A stretch of DNA of 64,000 bases from Nemophila menziesii (GCA_029959085.1 JARWIR010000008.1:5704001-5768000), one strand, 5' to 3'. Numbered from the stretch's first letter, positions 43,292 to 54,389 are shown. The notes: generated by a model not told the origin, from the sequence alone. A program made the numbers and translations.

Positions 43292-44832
43292 TGATGTCTC
43301 CCTAAATGTTCTAATTTTATTCCCTTGGGAGACATAATTTTTTGTGTTTATTTGACTATTTAGATAGACTTTTGGTGTTAAAATGCAATAAATCGATTTT
43401 CCTCTTTTAATTCTAGTATTTTTCATTTATTAAACTTTTGCGCGTAATAAGCTTTGTTTTGAGTGAAAAGTTGTAGGTTTTGAATACTAGCTAGGAGAGG
43501 AACCAACAAATAAAGTCAAAGATCGTGTCATGAAGTCAAAGAAAGAAGAAATATCCCGAAAGAATTGAGAATTTCAAGCTACAAATTTGGAAAGTTGTCA
43601 AAGATTTCTGTTTTCGAGCCATCTAATAGTGTAGTTAGCCTCTGCCTTGTCAAGATAAATTGTTGCCCATTGAGTTACGGAAATTTAGAAACTGGAATGA
43701 GATCAATACGAGTTGAACCGAGCCGGTTAGAGCTGTTTTAGTGGAGGTGGTGCAGCAATTACGGGATTTGGGCTTAATTAGTGGACTTGGGCTTTTCTAA
43801 TATTCACTTAATACTTATTAAAAGCCCTAGTCCGAATTTCAGCTTATAAAAGGGCTTTGGACTTCTATTTTCACACATCTTTTTCATAACATAACATACC
43901 TTAAGAGTCAGACACCAGAGAAGAAGCTAGAGCAAGGAAGAGAAGAAGCAAGAGCTGGAGACTGTCTATATCTCCAATTTTCAGCCAATTCAACTCCGTA
44001 ATTAGGTTCTTCTATTTTATTCTGTAAAAAATTATGAATCCAATTATTTCTTTGGTTTTTGTCTTTTCAATAATTATGAACTAAACTTAAATAGTGCTTG
44101 AGAACGCATAATGGGTTAATCCCAATTTGATTTTATTTCGTGTGTTTGGATTTGAGATTTTTATAACTGAAATCAAATTGGGTAAATTGTATTTTTCATT
44201 AATTTTCTTTTATTCCCTATAATTGACGTAATTAACCAATCATAGGACTTAGTATCTAGGCTATTCCAATTAGTGTCGATTGGATCACCTTGACGGGGGG
44301 TTTAGATACGGACCTAGTTAATGAATGTAGGTTAGAAATTAGAGACTCTGACGAGCTTAATTAAACCTATGGCCAATTGGGTAGAATAGACTTAATCACT
44401 TGAGAGTGGACTATAATCACCCTGACGGGGTTTGTAAACCTTGAGAGTAGCTCCTTAGTCCACCCTGACGGGGGTAAGGAAAATTCCGAATCCCAACCAA
44501 TACAGATTTACAAATTTGTCCCTTAAACAATACCTGAACTGAATGATAATTAGGTGAAACCCTTGCGTCTCTCAAGTACTGCCTTTCATATCGTGCGTAA
44601 ACTACTTTATTTTCTTGCGTCTAGTTTAATCCTTACTTTAATTTAGTATTTTAATTATTTGTCTTAGTCTTAGAAAAACCAAACAAACAATTATCAAAGC
44701 ATTTACTTGTTATCACGTGCAATTAACTACTATTCGATAAGCATTAGATTAAACCATTCCGTCCCTGAGAACGAATCTAATTTATCACATATATTACTTG
44801 GGACAACCGTACACTTGCGGTTGTGGTTCTCA
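43292..44832 (+). repeat. 3' LTR of element E
   Basis: 1541 bp, the same length as LTR D, starting tgatgtctccc and ending ...ggttctca. TATA box at 43845-43852; mini-repeats at 44285-44300, 44419-44430 and 44461-44474. The sequence that follows belongs to remnant F. Confidence 0.85.
43845..43852 (+). promoter_or_regulatory. TATA box in LTR E
   Basis: TATAAAAG at the same offset in the LTR (553 bases) as in LTR D. Confidence 0.6.
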
Positions 44833-44869
44833 CATATATTGAAAGACATTCTCTCTAAAAAAAAAATCT

Positions 44870-45072
44870 TAGAAACTGAGGAGATGAATGGATTGTCAGA
44901 GGAGTGTAGTTCTATATATCAAATCAAGTTACCACCAGATGTACGCACACCCAAGAACTCTCGGATGGGACCATCCATGGCTACAAAGAATAGATCTGAG
45001 AAGTTCATGGGAGTGAAAGGCAAGGGATTCGAATTTCGCGTGCCAAATATTAATAAACTTTCGTATTGCTAG
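44870..45072 (+). pseudogene. Remnant F: protease N-terminal part joined to integrase C-terminus
   Basis: The frame reads EMNGLSEECSSIYQIKLPP, matching the segment before the protease in E (EMIGLPEECSDICQSKLPP), then changes within a few residues to sequence like the integrase C-terminus and the pol end (SRMGPSMATKNR ... NINKLSYC, then stop and GGD). The protease core, RT, RNase H and integrase core are missing. The deletion differs from that in A, which keeps the whole protease. The left part is cut by LTR E. Confidence 0.6.
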
Positions 45073-45107
45073 GGAGGTGATGCTCACACATGATCACCGA
45101 TGTAACA

Positions 45108-45124
45108 CGTCCAACTAAAAGACG
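45108..45124 (+). promoter_or_regulatory. Small hairpin after the pol stop of remnant F
   Basis: Arms cgtc (45108-45111) and gacg (45121-45124) around 9 bases, followed by ttaaacaaaag as in A, B and E. Confidence 0.4.
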
Positions 45125-45324
45125 TTAAACAAAAGTGCTCTTGGGAGACACTTCTTGTTTTAATTGCTTTCTAGTTAGTTTTATGTTTTGTAGTGTATAT
45201 TCTTAAGTTAGTGTATTTTTTTAAATGCATTTACAAGCTCATGGGAGAGAAAGGTAGTGTGTTTCATGTGCAGGAATTGAGTTTGGGGTTAAAAGGATGG
45301 AAAAATTATGCTAAACAACAGCTT
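45125..45324 (+). other. Spacer of remnant F with PPT-like motif
   Basis: AT-rich, no gene; TTGAGTTTGGGGTT at 45277-45290. The spacer runs into the GC-rich block. Confidence 0.5.
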
Positions 45325-45660
45325 GGTGCGGTATATCGCACCATAGCTGCGGTGCACCACATGTCAAAAAACCGTGGTGACGGTATTTCACCACGGTATT
45401 TTGCCGAGAAAAAGAAGAAAATACCGTATCGAGGAATCGCGACTACGGGTTTTCCAAGATGGGGTCCGGTGTACCGTAAGGTACGTCCAGTGTACCGCAT
45501 GAAAGAAAACTGTGGCGACGGTTTTCAAATACGGTTTATTGCCGAGGGATCCTTATGAAAACCATAGCGACATTTTACGCCCACGGTTTTTCCCAGTACT
45601 CGCGTGCGGTATACCGCACCAGACGTGTAGTGCACCATACCAAGGCGGTTCAAGAACAGA
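45325..45660 (+). repeat. GC-rich palindromic block of remnant F
   Basis: Repeated CGGTGTACCGC-like and ACCGTGGTGACGG-like palindromes, for example gtgcggtatatcgcac at 45327-45342 (nearly perfect). Same motif class as A and B and same position. Frames on both strands here (45193-45558, 45306-45500) result from the palindromes and are not genes. Confidence 0.7.
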
Positions 45661-46030
45661 GAAAGAGTTCTAATTGGACTCTTACCATATCAAAGCTAAA
45701 CCTAGCCTCTTCTAACCTCTATAACACGAATTTTTCAGACCCAAACCTTATAAATACACCTTGAAGCTTGATTAAACCTTCACAACAAACACAACAACAA
45801 CAAATCTTTTCTCTATCCTCCATAAACACATCTTCTTCATCAAATTCATCACACTACACCATACAAAACCACCAAAGATCATCAAGCTATCAAGAATTCT
45901 TCCAAGAACAATCACATAAACCTTCTTCTACCATTTATAATCATTCATCCAAGCAAGAAACTCAAGCCACACTAATCTTTCTTAACTTTATTCTATACTT
46001 GGTGTAACTTGAGTTGTGGGTTAATAAAAA
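45661..46030 (+). other. Leader of the extra ORF in remnant F
   Basis: A C/A-rich leader resembling a 5' UTR (many aacaac and tcatca units), ending in TTGAGTTGTGGGTT (46009-46022), 8 bases before the ATG at 46031. The open frame in it is low-complexity and not considered coding. Confidence 0.6.
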
Positions 46031-46420
46031 ATGACAAACAAAACAGATGCTATGTATAAGAGGAAGTGTTCAATTTTAGGGAGAGAAATTGCCTGGAGCT
46101 ACAATTGAAAAGGCCATTGACATTGATGAGCCTATTGAGAAGAAACCAAAGATAGAGGCACCAACACGACTACTACGAAAGAAATTAACAAATAGAATAA
46201 GTGTACCACCAAGCCCTAAAGCAAAGACACCAATCCAAGATCAAAGTTCATCGTCATATCTTAATGATTCAGGCATGCCACCAGAATGGACAATTAAATT
46301 AACATATGAAATTAATTATTTATTTGATTCATTTTTATCCAATTTGCTTTATGGCCATCTAGTCTCTTGTTCTAATTTGCTTATAACATTTGCAAATCAG
46401 GGATTGGATAGAAATTAGAC
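46031..46420 (+). pseudogene. Extra ORF of remnant F, N-terminal part
   Basis: ATG at 46031 (MTNKTDAMYK), then a frameshift near 46085 into a frame reading a Lys/Pro-rich region and EWTIKLTYEINYLFDS, equivalent to the WNDQVGDRINYLK region of E. The match continues to LLITFANQG (E: AITCDKFGW) and then is lost near 46420. The tandem duplication starts inside this frame at about 46343, so copy 1 is contiguous with its original left flank. Confidence 0.6.
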
Positions 46421-46439
46421 CTTCATCTCTTCCTGTATA

Positions 46440-47840
46440 TCATCTTGTTTTTCATTTAGTTTTTCAATCACAACCTGTAAAATGGCTGCTTTATATAATA
46501 TTCTGATAATATTTTTTTGGTCGATAATGATGTTTAGTATATATGTTTTTTTTTCATTGCTTTTGTAATAGTTAGGTGTGTTGAGAAAATAATATTAACG
46601 ATAGCTATGGTGTAAGGTTCATTTTATATGTGGTTGCCTTATGATAATTCTTAATACCGTTAAATATCAAGGCTAATTTGTTTTGATTTAATCGCACTTA
46701 ATTCTTTAAATTATGTAAAAGTTGTAATATTGGTCTCTAGATTTAACTTTTTAAATTATCACACTAAATACTTATTTTATACAAAACAACCTATATTTTA
46801 TTATAGAAACAAAAAAAAATTATCATACAAATAGAATAAAAGCCTAAAAATATTATTATAAAAAACTAGGGGCCAAGTAAAATTCTGAAAATTTGGGGCA
46901 CCATAGAGTAGAATAGTAGTCCTTTGCAAGTGGTGGAGATAGATGAGATATCTTTTGTAAGAAAATGCATCAATATTTTACATTGTTGAATATAGAACTA
47001 TCTTAGGATATATCAAGTTCAAGTTGTGAAGTAAATTTTTGTAATACAAATAGTAATATAATCGAGCTTATGACGGACCATCATTGAAATATCGATGATA
47101 ACCTGGTCTATTGTTTTTAATGAAGGTCAAATTGTAAAGCTCTATTTGTCGATGTTTCACTCATTAATGTATATTTTTCAACGCTAAACTCAATATTTGT
47201 TCATTCTTCAACAACATTCTGAAATATCGATGTTGGGTTTTGTTTAAATTATGAGACATTATAAGATAATGAGTTTAAGTACTATATCACTTTATTCATG
47301 CTAGTTCTAAGTAAATTATTGAACTTGCGCATTATTAAAATTAGAGAACATTGTATAGAAACACGTGTCTATCGATAGATATTATAAAGTGCTAAGTTAC
47401 ATTTCTCTTTAGCTCATTTGTACAAGTAACCATGTATTCACATATATTATCTAAAGATGAATGCGAACTACTTGTGTGGAACATTTGTTTTCTTATTGGT
47501 AAAAGTGTAGTCTAAAGAACTTTTTTAAAGGAGGGTATGGATATAAACAAAGGTTATTCATATTTGGGAAATAGTCAATATAATTTTCCTTATCAATATC
47601 ATTGATGTGTGTTGTTGTAATCCCTTTATTGTATTTGAAAAGAAAAAAACAAAACAACTTATCAATTGCATCAATATAGCTAACAAAAAATAAATACATT
47701 TTTTTTTAAATGAAAAGGGAGATAAATATAATATACAAAATCCATGTAACAACAAATAATGTCCATGTTAACCCAAAAAAATACATATTTTAGAAAGTGA
47801 GAGGGGTATAAGTATAAATTAATAAAAGATTATACGTAGA
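46440..47840. other. Noncoding part of copy 1
   Basis: AT-rich sequence without a supported gene, matched at 54390-55730 in copy 2. Copy 2 lacks about 100 bp near 46450-46550 and has about 45 bp extra near 55471-55530. No repeat family is recognised. Confidence 0.5.
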
Positions 47841-47843
47841 TGT

Positions 47844-48014
47844 TTTCTTGTAGTTTCGAGTAGCTCGGATGGAGAGAGCTTTGAGGTGGTTAAGGAGGTG
47901 GTAGTTTTGTCTAAAACCCTCAAGTTTATTATCGAAGATGGTTGTGCGGAGTTCGTCATCCGTCTCCTTAACATTATTAGCAACATCCTAGAAGATCAAA
48001 TTTTTATTTTATAA
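47844..48014 (+). pseudogene. SKP1/ASK-like gene fragment, copy 1
   Basis: The frame reads SSSDGESFEVVKEVVVLSKT, then IIEDGCAEF, then LLNIISNIL, and stops at 48012-48014. This is the N-terminal BTB/POZ-fold part of SKP1 (family pattern VLKSSDGESFEV, IEDDC, PLPNVTSKIL). SKP1 links F-box proteins to CUL1 in SCF ubiquitin ligases. Only about 55 of the usual 155-170 residues are present; the start Met and everything after the KIL motif are missing, and key positions (the acidic residues after FEV, and the PLPNV motif) are altered. It is a captured or decayed fragment in repeat DNA, not a gene. The copy 2 version is slightly closer to the family pattern. Confidence 0.75.
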
Positions 48015-48370
48015 TAAGATACAAATATGTAAACCAATATTACTAGAAAGAAAAATAGTTTGGATCATCACACTATGAACATATAGAAAAATAAATAAAA
48101 GAGAAAAGAATTCTAAATAAGTATTAATACCATTAAATTTCATAAGTTATATGTCTATCTGTTTCATATATGGTAACTTGAGTGCTTTGAAAATCGTTCT
48201 ACAAAGTGGTCACAAATCACTAAATAATTAATTCCTAATTAACACAATTGCAATAACTATAACCACTACCATACTATAAATTAATCATTTATCATTTCAT
48301 ATTTGGTTGATGGAAAAAAACTCACATGAAAAGACTATCTTAAATTGAATCATGTTCACGATTTTGAACA

Positions 48371-48463
48371 AGAAATTAGTATTTGAACAAAAAAAGAAAC
48401 AAGAAATTAGTATTTGAACAAAAAAAGAAACAAGAAATTAGTATTTGAACAAAAAAAGAAACA
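48371..48463 (+). repeat. 31-bp minisatellite in copy 1, three units
   Basis: Units start at 48371, 48402 and 48433 with the sequence agaaattagt-atttgaacaa-aaaaagaaaca (31 bases). The three units are identical. Copy 2 has five. Confidence 0.95.
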
Positions 48464-50230
48464 AGAAATTAATCAATTCAGGTTTTAGCAAAATCTTACC
48501 AATGGTATCATCACAAGGAAGGACAAAACAATGGTTCATTTAATTTTGCCTTTACGTTATACAATTTTACAATATTAAAATATACACATCTTAATTAATA
48601 TATATATATATACCTATTTAAACTCAATCTTTGTTCATCTTTCATTTACTTAAAATTTTTTGTAACTGTTTAAAAATGTTTCAATAATAACCAATTATAA
48701 TGATTCTAGCTAAAGAAAGTAATACTAGAAAGCTAATAGATCGAAGACAAATCATGGTCTTCAAAAACAAGAAGTACAAAATTAATCAAAAAATTTGCAA
48801 GTAAATTACAGTATTGAATCTCAATGAAAACATCAATAAAGCATTCAAATTATCTTACATTAGTCACTAGCGAACGACTGAAATGTAATGACCAATGATC
48901 TTTTGAGATTTAAACTGATACATAATTGCACTTGCACCGAAATATGGTGGACTAGATAGAGGCGGTGCACTAGGAAGAAGATGGTCAAGACCACGTCAAA
49001 AGAAAAAAAAGATTGGAAGAAGAGAAGACAGAGAAGTATATTCAAGGAGAGATTTGGAATGGGTTGGATACAATTTAGCAATGAATTGGGATTAAGAAGA
49101 TGATAGCAAGTGTACTTTTTGGACCACCATTAGATGAAAAAGTAATGTGTATATATGATGAATGAAGTAGAGATGATACTTATGGAAGCGGCAATTAGGG
49201 TTTCATCTATATAAATAAAAACCATATACTCTTTTAATTATTATTTTTTTCATTTAAATTAGGTAAGACTTTCCTGCTACATTTAATAATAAATCTTAAC
49301 TTTAAAAATAATAATCATATAACAATTAGTGAATATAAATTTAAGCATTAGCCAAAAGTAAAGAATACAAATTTATATAAAAATTTATATAGTAAATTAT
49401 TAATTATGTTAAAGGATCTCAAAGAAGTTTTCATTCAGGCTAAAACACAAATAAATTACCATTAGGTAGTCAAGAAATTCAGTTATTAAATCTCAAAAAG
49501 TCATAGTGGTAGTGATACGTACACTACATATTTGTGTTTGGGTCAATGGTGTTATTTTTTTTCGTTGAAAGGATCCCCTTTCTACGCAATGGATGTTCCA
49601 TGACTTTTCTATATTGTTAGTTTAAATCCAACTTTCCTTTTTTAGAGGAAAGAAGGTCTATTCTATGGTTGAATATTAATTTCCTCTTTAATACAAAGTG
49701 GCATAAACCGCTCATCGGCCATGATTCCACTATTTTGAGGATTAGTGTTCCGCATATTCTTCAAAGCTTTGGACTAGGAGGATGACAAAATTTCAATTTG
49801 TACACCTCCTATTTTAAGAAGATATCTTCTTTTCATGGAAGGAGGATTCTTGGAGTGTAGAGTATACTATTTGTATTATCCAATATTTTTTCAAGTCTCC
49901 ATGAATTGTTACAAATAAGTTTGAATCCTTTTCCACTAGTATTGAACCTCTTATTTATTTAGCTAGCTTCATGTGGAACGACATGCCTTATATAGAGGTC
50001 CTTTGTGCCTGAGATGTATTCTAAAAATTTGGTTTGGGCCTTTATTGGTTTTCTTTTTCATGAGGATATGTTTGGGATTGCTGATAAGAGATGTCTAATC
50101 TATTTATGGGATCTACTTATATCTCATGCATGATCAAAGGTGAAGTTATAGGGGGCTCCTTAAAATATGTATTGACTTGAGTTCAAAAAATGTAGTGGAT
50201 TGGTAGGAGTTTATCTTCATTTTTTTAGAT
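48464..50230. other. Noncoding part of copy 1, including the Helitron empty site
   Basis: AT-rich, without a supported gene; a short TA run at about 48597-48612. The junction 49403/49404 (attattaa|ttatgtt) is the empty site corresponding to the Helitron of copy 2. A minus-strand frame at 48860-49081 has no recognisable domain and is changed in copy 2. Confidence 0.5.
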
Positions 50231-50231
50231 C

Positions 50232-50567
50232 TTGAGTGGCCTCCCAAACATTAATCAGTTGTTCCTTATCACGACCATTGGCATATTTCCTCTAGATATG
50301 GACACCAATTTAAAATTAGTATCATTTAAATTCTCTTTAGTGCATATATCTGGAAAGCTGGATAGATTAATATCTATCAGAGTTTCAAACATATTTGAAG
50401 GGTCCAACAAACCCTACGGAGACCTAGCATACTATATCCCCCATAATATTGAAGCATGGATCTTCAATGGAATTCCTAACAGTGAATTCTCATCATTTGC
50501 TAATCTAAAGTATAGTTATTCAAACTCCACTCATTTCGGTTTCATGGATAACTTTATCACTTGTTAA
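50232..50567 (+). pseudogene. Unidentified 111-codon open frame, copy 1
   Basis: Open from a TTG (no ATG start) to a TAA. Residues include LVSFKFSLVHISGKLDRLI and YYIPHNIEAWIFN. I do not recognise a family. Its partner in copy 2 (61203-61538) differs at 24 of about 333 bases, of which only 5 are silent, close to what is expected without selection on protein. It is probably a remnant of an old coding sequence or a chance frame. Confidence 0.25.
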
Positions 50568-52752
50568 AGTAAAAATCTTGAATTCGAGTTTTCTGATCTG
50601 GGAAAATCCTTTTTAAAACCTTAATTGTATTGAAATTGGCGGTTGTGGTAGACCAATGATTTGTTTTTTTTTTGGGTTTTTTAACAAAATGTCGGTTAGG
50701 AGACAAGGTTCAAATCGTTCTAAGGTGCTTCCGAATTTTCTTCTCAAAATTTTATTGTTTGAGTGAAGGCGGTTATATCATTTATTAATAATAAGATGGG
50801 TGGTAGATTTCTCTTTTGCGACCTCTTAATCTATGTTTTTCTTTTGTAGTCTTCAGGAAAACAAGCCAGTACCATTTCTTCTAATGGCAATTTTATAGGG
50901 TGTGTGATGATTGTTGTCATTGTGATTTGTGGATCTCCACTTGATCCACTACCTTTGGTGACCAACTACTTTTGTAGCTTCTCTTCAAAGGATTTTAGAG
51001 GGATGAAATTTATTTAGATTGTTGGGGTTGGTTGTTATTTGTGGCCTTGTTATTCTCTCATTTATGTTATTGGTTTTTACCTTGTCATTGTATACCCTCA
51101 ACACCTCCCCCTCCCCCTAATGTATAAATTACACTCTATTTTAAATATTATGCATTTTTGACAAAAAAAAGACCAAAAAATATTAAAGAGAAATATACTA
51201 ATATAGACATTTTATGCAGTTTACAAGTATTATATAAAATATGTTTTTCTTTCAGTACATCATAATTATTTAAAATTTGAGTAAATCTTGATCTTAAGAT
51301 TTATTGGTCACTTAGAATACACAAAATACTAGAGAAATCATCTATCTAATATCTAGTATTTTTTAATTAAGAAAGTGTAAGAATGTTTCAGTGTTATAGT
51401 CTCATGGCTAGGAAAAAATATTTAGAATTCTTATTTAGCATAAACAAGTTTTATTTAAATATAAATATATTTCAAATGCATCTAAAATGCAAATCCTACT
51501 AGAAACAATATATTTAACGTAAATCATATGCACAAATCCCTATTTTCCCATTATTTCTTTTAAAGAGAGAAAGTTTGACCACCTATTCTTGACATGACCT
51601 AATAGAAAGAGACGTTGGAAAAAACAAGATCACTAGTCAATAATTAGATATTCACAAGATTGAAAATTCAATATGATAGTAAACTTACAACAAGATTAGA
51701 CGTAAATAAATATATATTACAAACTTACAACTTGAACCGAGTAATATCTACGATCACTTTGTTAAAAAAAGTTTTTCCAAATATAATTGGTAATGTCCAA
51801 CTAATACTATCATTACTTTAGTCTACGCTCATAAATAACTTTATAGAGGGCGAGAGTTAAAAGCTTTCTTGTGTTTGTAATTTTGCTTGTGTCTTTGTGG
51901 AAATGACTCTAGTTCATCTTATATAATGGTAGAGGTCTTCCAAAAATCTTCCACGCTTAATGATTTGTCAATAAGTGTTCATCATAAAGGTAAATGTTTT
52001 TAACAATTGATGGCCTATCATAAAAGTCTTGCTGGAGATTCTGAACATTGGAGATGGAGCATTCAAGGTTGAACAATTTCTACTTCATATGGCTTTTCCA
52101 AACAAGTATATAAGCTCAAGCAAGAAATTAAGGATTTATTTTTAAATTAATCAAGACCCCCAAGACAACGACGACTCCTATGTAAGACATTTTAAGGAAA
52201 CAAATTTTGTGCAGGGCCATGCCGGGTGGTTTGGGTGGTGGTGGAGGTGGTGCATGTGTGTGGTGTATATTCCTTGCTCATCATTTCTAGAGTCTTTGAT
52301 CTTTTAGAGGTATCAAAGTAAAATATAATTTAGGAAGTTATTTTTATTCCTCTACTTCCTATGTGAGACATTGTAAGAAAAAAAACTTTTGGTCTTCTTC
52401 TTCATAAGTACATGAAATCAACTGAGAAACTCTTAAGTTCCTTTTAATTTCCATCAACCCTCTCCCCCACCCCCCAACTCAAGAACTGGAAGAATATTTT
52501 GTGCATACTAGCGTTGGTTGAATTGTACTTAAGTGGAAATATATTTCCATTTGAATTGACATGAAGTGAAGTTTGGCAACCACCAAATCACGGCAAGTGA
52601 ACGTACTCTTGAACTTAATGTTGTATGGTTAAGTCACTCTAAACACATATTCTACCCGATAGTAATTATAGATTACTCGATCATTACCCTTTCTTACACA
52701 TAAGTGGTTGTCAAGAGTGTCTACCGAATGTAGACTATCCCTCTAGGGTCTC
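50568..52752. other. Noncoding part of copy 1
   Basis: No gene is supported. C-rich runs at about 51105-51119 and 52463-52480 (the second followed by aactcaag) look like reversed polypurine tracts of the Athila type, but no LTR start sequence accompanies them convincingly. Confidence 0.4.
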
Positions 52753-53748
52753 TGTGGCCTACCAATGTATGATTAAATAATACAAATAAATACACACCTC
52801 GAGAGAGCTAACTACTGTAAGTGTACGAATCGTTGATAAGTAATAAATGTAAGTATGTAAAGAGTATCATTTCCACATTGACTATGAAGGTAAATTCTTG
52901 AATAGTGTTTTAAGGAAGTATACTAGAATGAATTTCTAAATTAAATAGAAAAATTAAATACTTATAGTTATGTTTTTGGTTTAATAGACTAGAGTGAAAT
53001 AAAGATAAATTACTAAGAAAAATACAAACTTATTAACTATGAGTGGAAAAATAAACTAAGTAGAAAAGATGATATTATAGCACGGGAACTCGCAAGTAAT
53101 CCCCACTATATTGTTTTTATGTTTTATTTATTAAACGAAAATATGTAAATATAAGATAGTCGGGATTCTAGCTTCTTCCTAACTACCGCCAGGGTAGTTT
53201 AAGAAGATACTTCAGAACTACGAGGGGACTCAGGTGATCTGACCCAACACAATTATCAGTGAATAAAATGTCTCTAACCGTATTAATTATCCGTCTAGGA
53301 AAGCAAGTCAGGATCACTACCGCATATACCGAGCAATTTTGTATCGTTTATAGAAACCGAACCCCTGTTAGGCTGACAATCCTAATTACTAAGGGAAGTC
53401 CTATACTTGACCAGATAAAGAGCTAGAATTAATTAAAAAAAAACATAAGCATAGTATAAGAAAATAAAAATTCAATTTAATGTTTAATCTCATGGATTCA
53501 ATAGAAGCATAAAATAAAATTAGGGTTCATACGTTATTGCTCAAGTTATGAAAATTTAGTTTATACTTAGGAAATAATAACTAGAAACTAAATGCATAAC
53601 ATTCATGTTCTGAAGAATCATAGGCATATATATATATATATATATATAAGGAGGATGGGATAGTAATACAATAAGGGACTATTTAATGATAAATATTTTG
53701 AAAATATGGAAGGAAAAAATGAAAGAACTCCATAAGAATAAGACATCA
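52753..53748 (-). repeat. LTR J (Athila type, minus orientation), copy 1
   Basis: About 1 kb. The left end tgtggcctaccaatgtatgatt corresponds to tgtcgcctagggtgtgataa of LTR A; the copy 2 version (tgttgcctaacaacgtgtgatt) is closer. The right end is agacatca at 53748. It has mini-repeats (accgccagggtag at 53185-53197 and related ones near 53310 and 53360). No PBS or polypurine tract is convincing at either end, so it may be a solo or truncated LTR. A TA repeat lies at 53627-53649. Confidence 0.55.
53627..53649. repeat. TA microsatellite
   Basis: About 11 TA dinucleotides inside LTR J. Confidence 0.9.
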
Positions 53749-53827
53749 TCAAGGTTTTTGCAACTAATAACCTTATGGGGGAGATCCATGTATAGACTGA
53801 AAAAAAATTACCAATTCAAAGAAGCTG

Positions 53828-54273
53828 GTGATTGAAACTTTACCTCAAGAACAAGACGAGCCAGATTATGAAGGACCGGACATCATATTAAAATGTGATG
53901 CATCATTCAAATGTAAATATGAACCAACGAGTATTGGTATATTCAAGATTAACAAAAGAGAAGACGCCGCTGAGTCTTTAAAAACTTATTTAATGTGCTA
54001 TTATGTCTTAGAAAGAGAAGTATTAGAGGTACGTAAAACCGTTCAAACATGTGAAAGATACTCAGAAGATAGGAAGCATATTCTTTTAGAGTACCTTGAG
54101 ATTATTCAAGGTATTAAATAGGTGCCAGTTGCGAACAAACAAATCCAGATAATTATTGAAAAGATAAAACAAAAAGTGGTTAAGTTTGGTTCTATCTCCT
54201 TTAATTTCATTATATGGGTTTCCAATAACCAAGCGAACAGACTCGCAAAACAAGCTTGGCACAGGGCCAAAGA
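53828..54273 (+). pseudogene. RNase H-like segment next to the duplication junction
   Basis: The frame is open for about 148 codons apart from one TAG (54119-54121). It begins ILKCDASFKC...IGIF (residues 20-40), has an AESLKTYLMCYYVLE segment, then after the TAG ISFNFIIWVSNNQANRLAKQ. The order DAS...G - AE.L - (F.FI.WV...N..A..LA..A) is that of plant RNase H-like (RVT_3 type) domains, but the other catalytic acidic positions are not convincing. It could come from a LINE or other retroelement, or from a host gene. It ends where copy 2 of the duplication begins. Confidence 0.35.
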
Positions 54274-54389
54274 AGCTTTAAGGTCATCTCGTCTCTTGTT
54301 CTAATTTGCTTATAACTTTTGCAAATCATGGATTGGCTAGAAATTAGACCTTCATCTCTTCATGTATATCTCCTCGGATAATAATGCTT

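Larger units (their letters stand above)
46343..54273 (+). repeat. Tandem duplication, copy 1 (unit about 7.93 kb)
   Basis: Homology with 54274 onward begins at gctttatggccatct (46343; copy 2 gctttaaggtcatct) and continues to where the window ends (about 53150 here). It contains the end of F's extra ORF, an SKP1-like fragment, a 31-bp minisatellite, a poorly characterised 111-codon frame, an Athila-type LTR and an RNase H-like segment. The two copies differ by about 7% in one counted stretch and by several indels. Copy 1 lacks the Helitron. Confidence 0.85.

Noticed and set aside
47844..48014. A minus-strand exon over the same interval, with a splice-acceptor-like ctag
   Set aside because: The plus strand reads clearly as SKP1; the minus frame has no recognisable match.
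48860..49081. Minus-strand frame with a gene-like leader (aaaccctaattgccgc upstream)
   Set aside because: No domain seen, and the frame is broken in copy 2; too weak to call.
52140..52165. atcaagacccccaag as an LTR end plus polypurine tract (minus strand)
   Set aside because: The bases before it do not resemble any family LTR end, and no matching LTR lies to the left.
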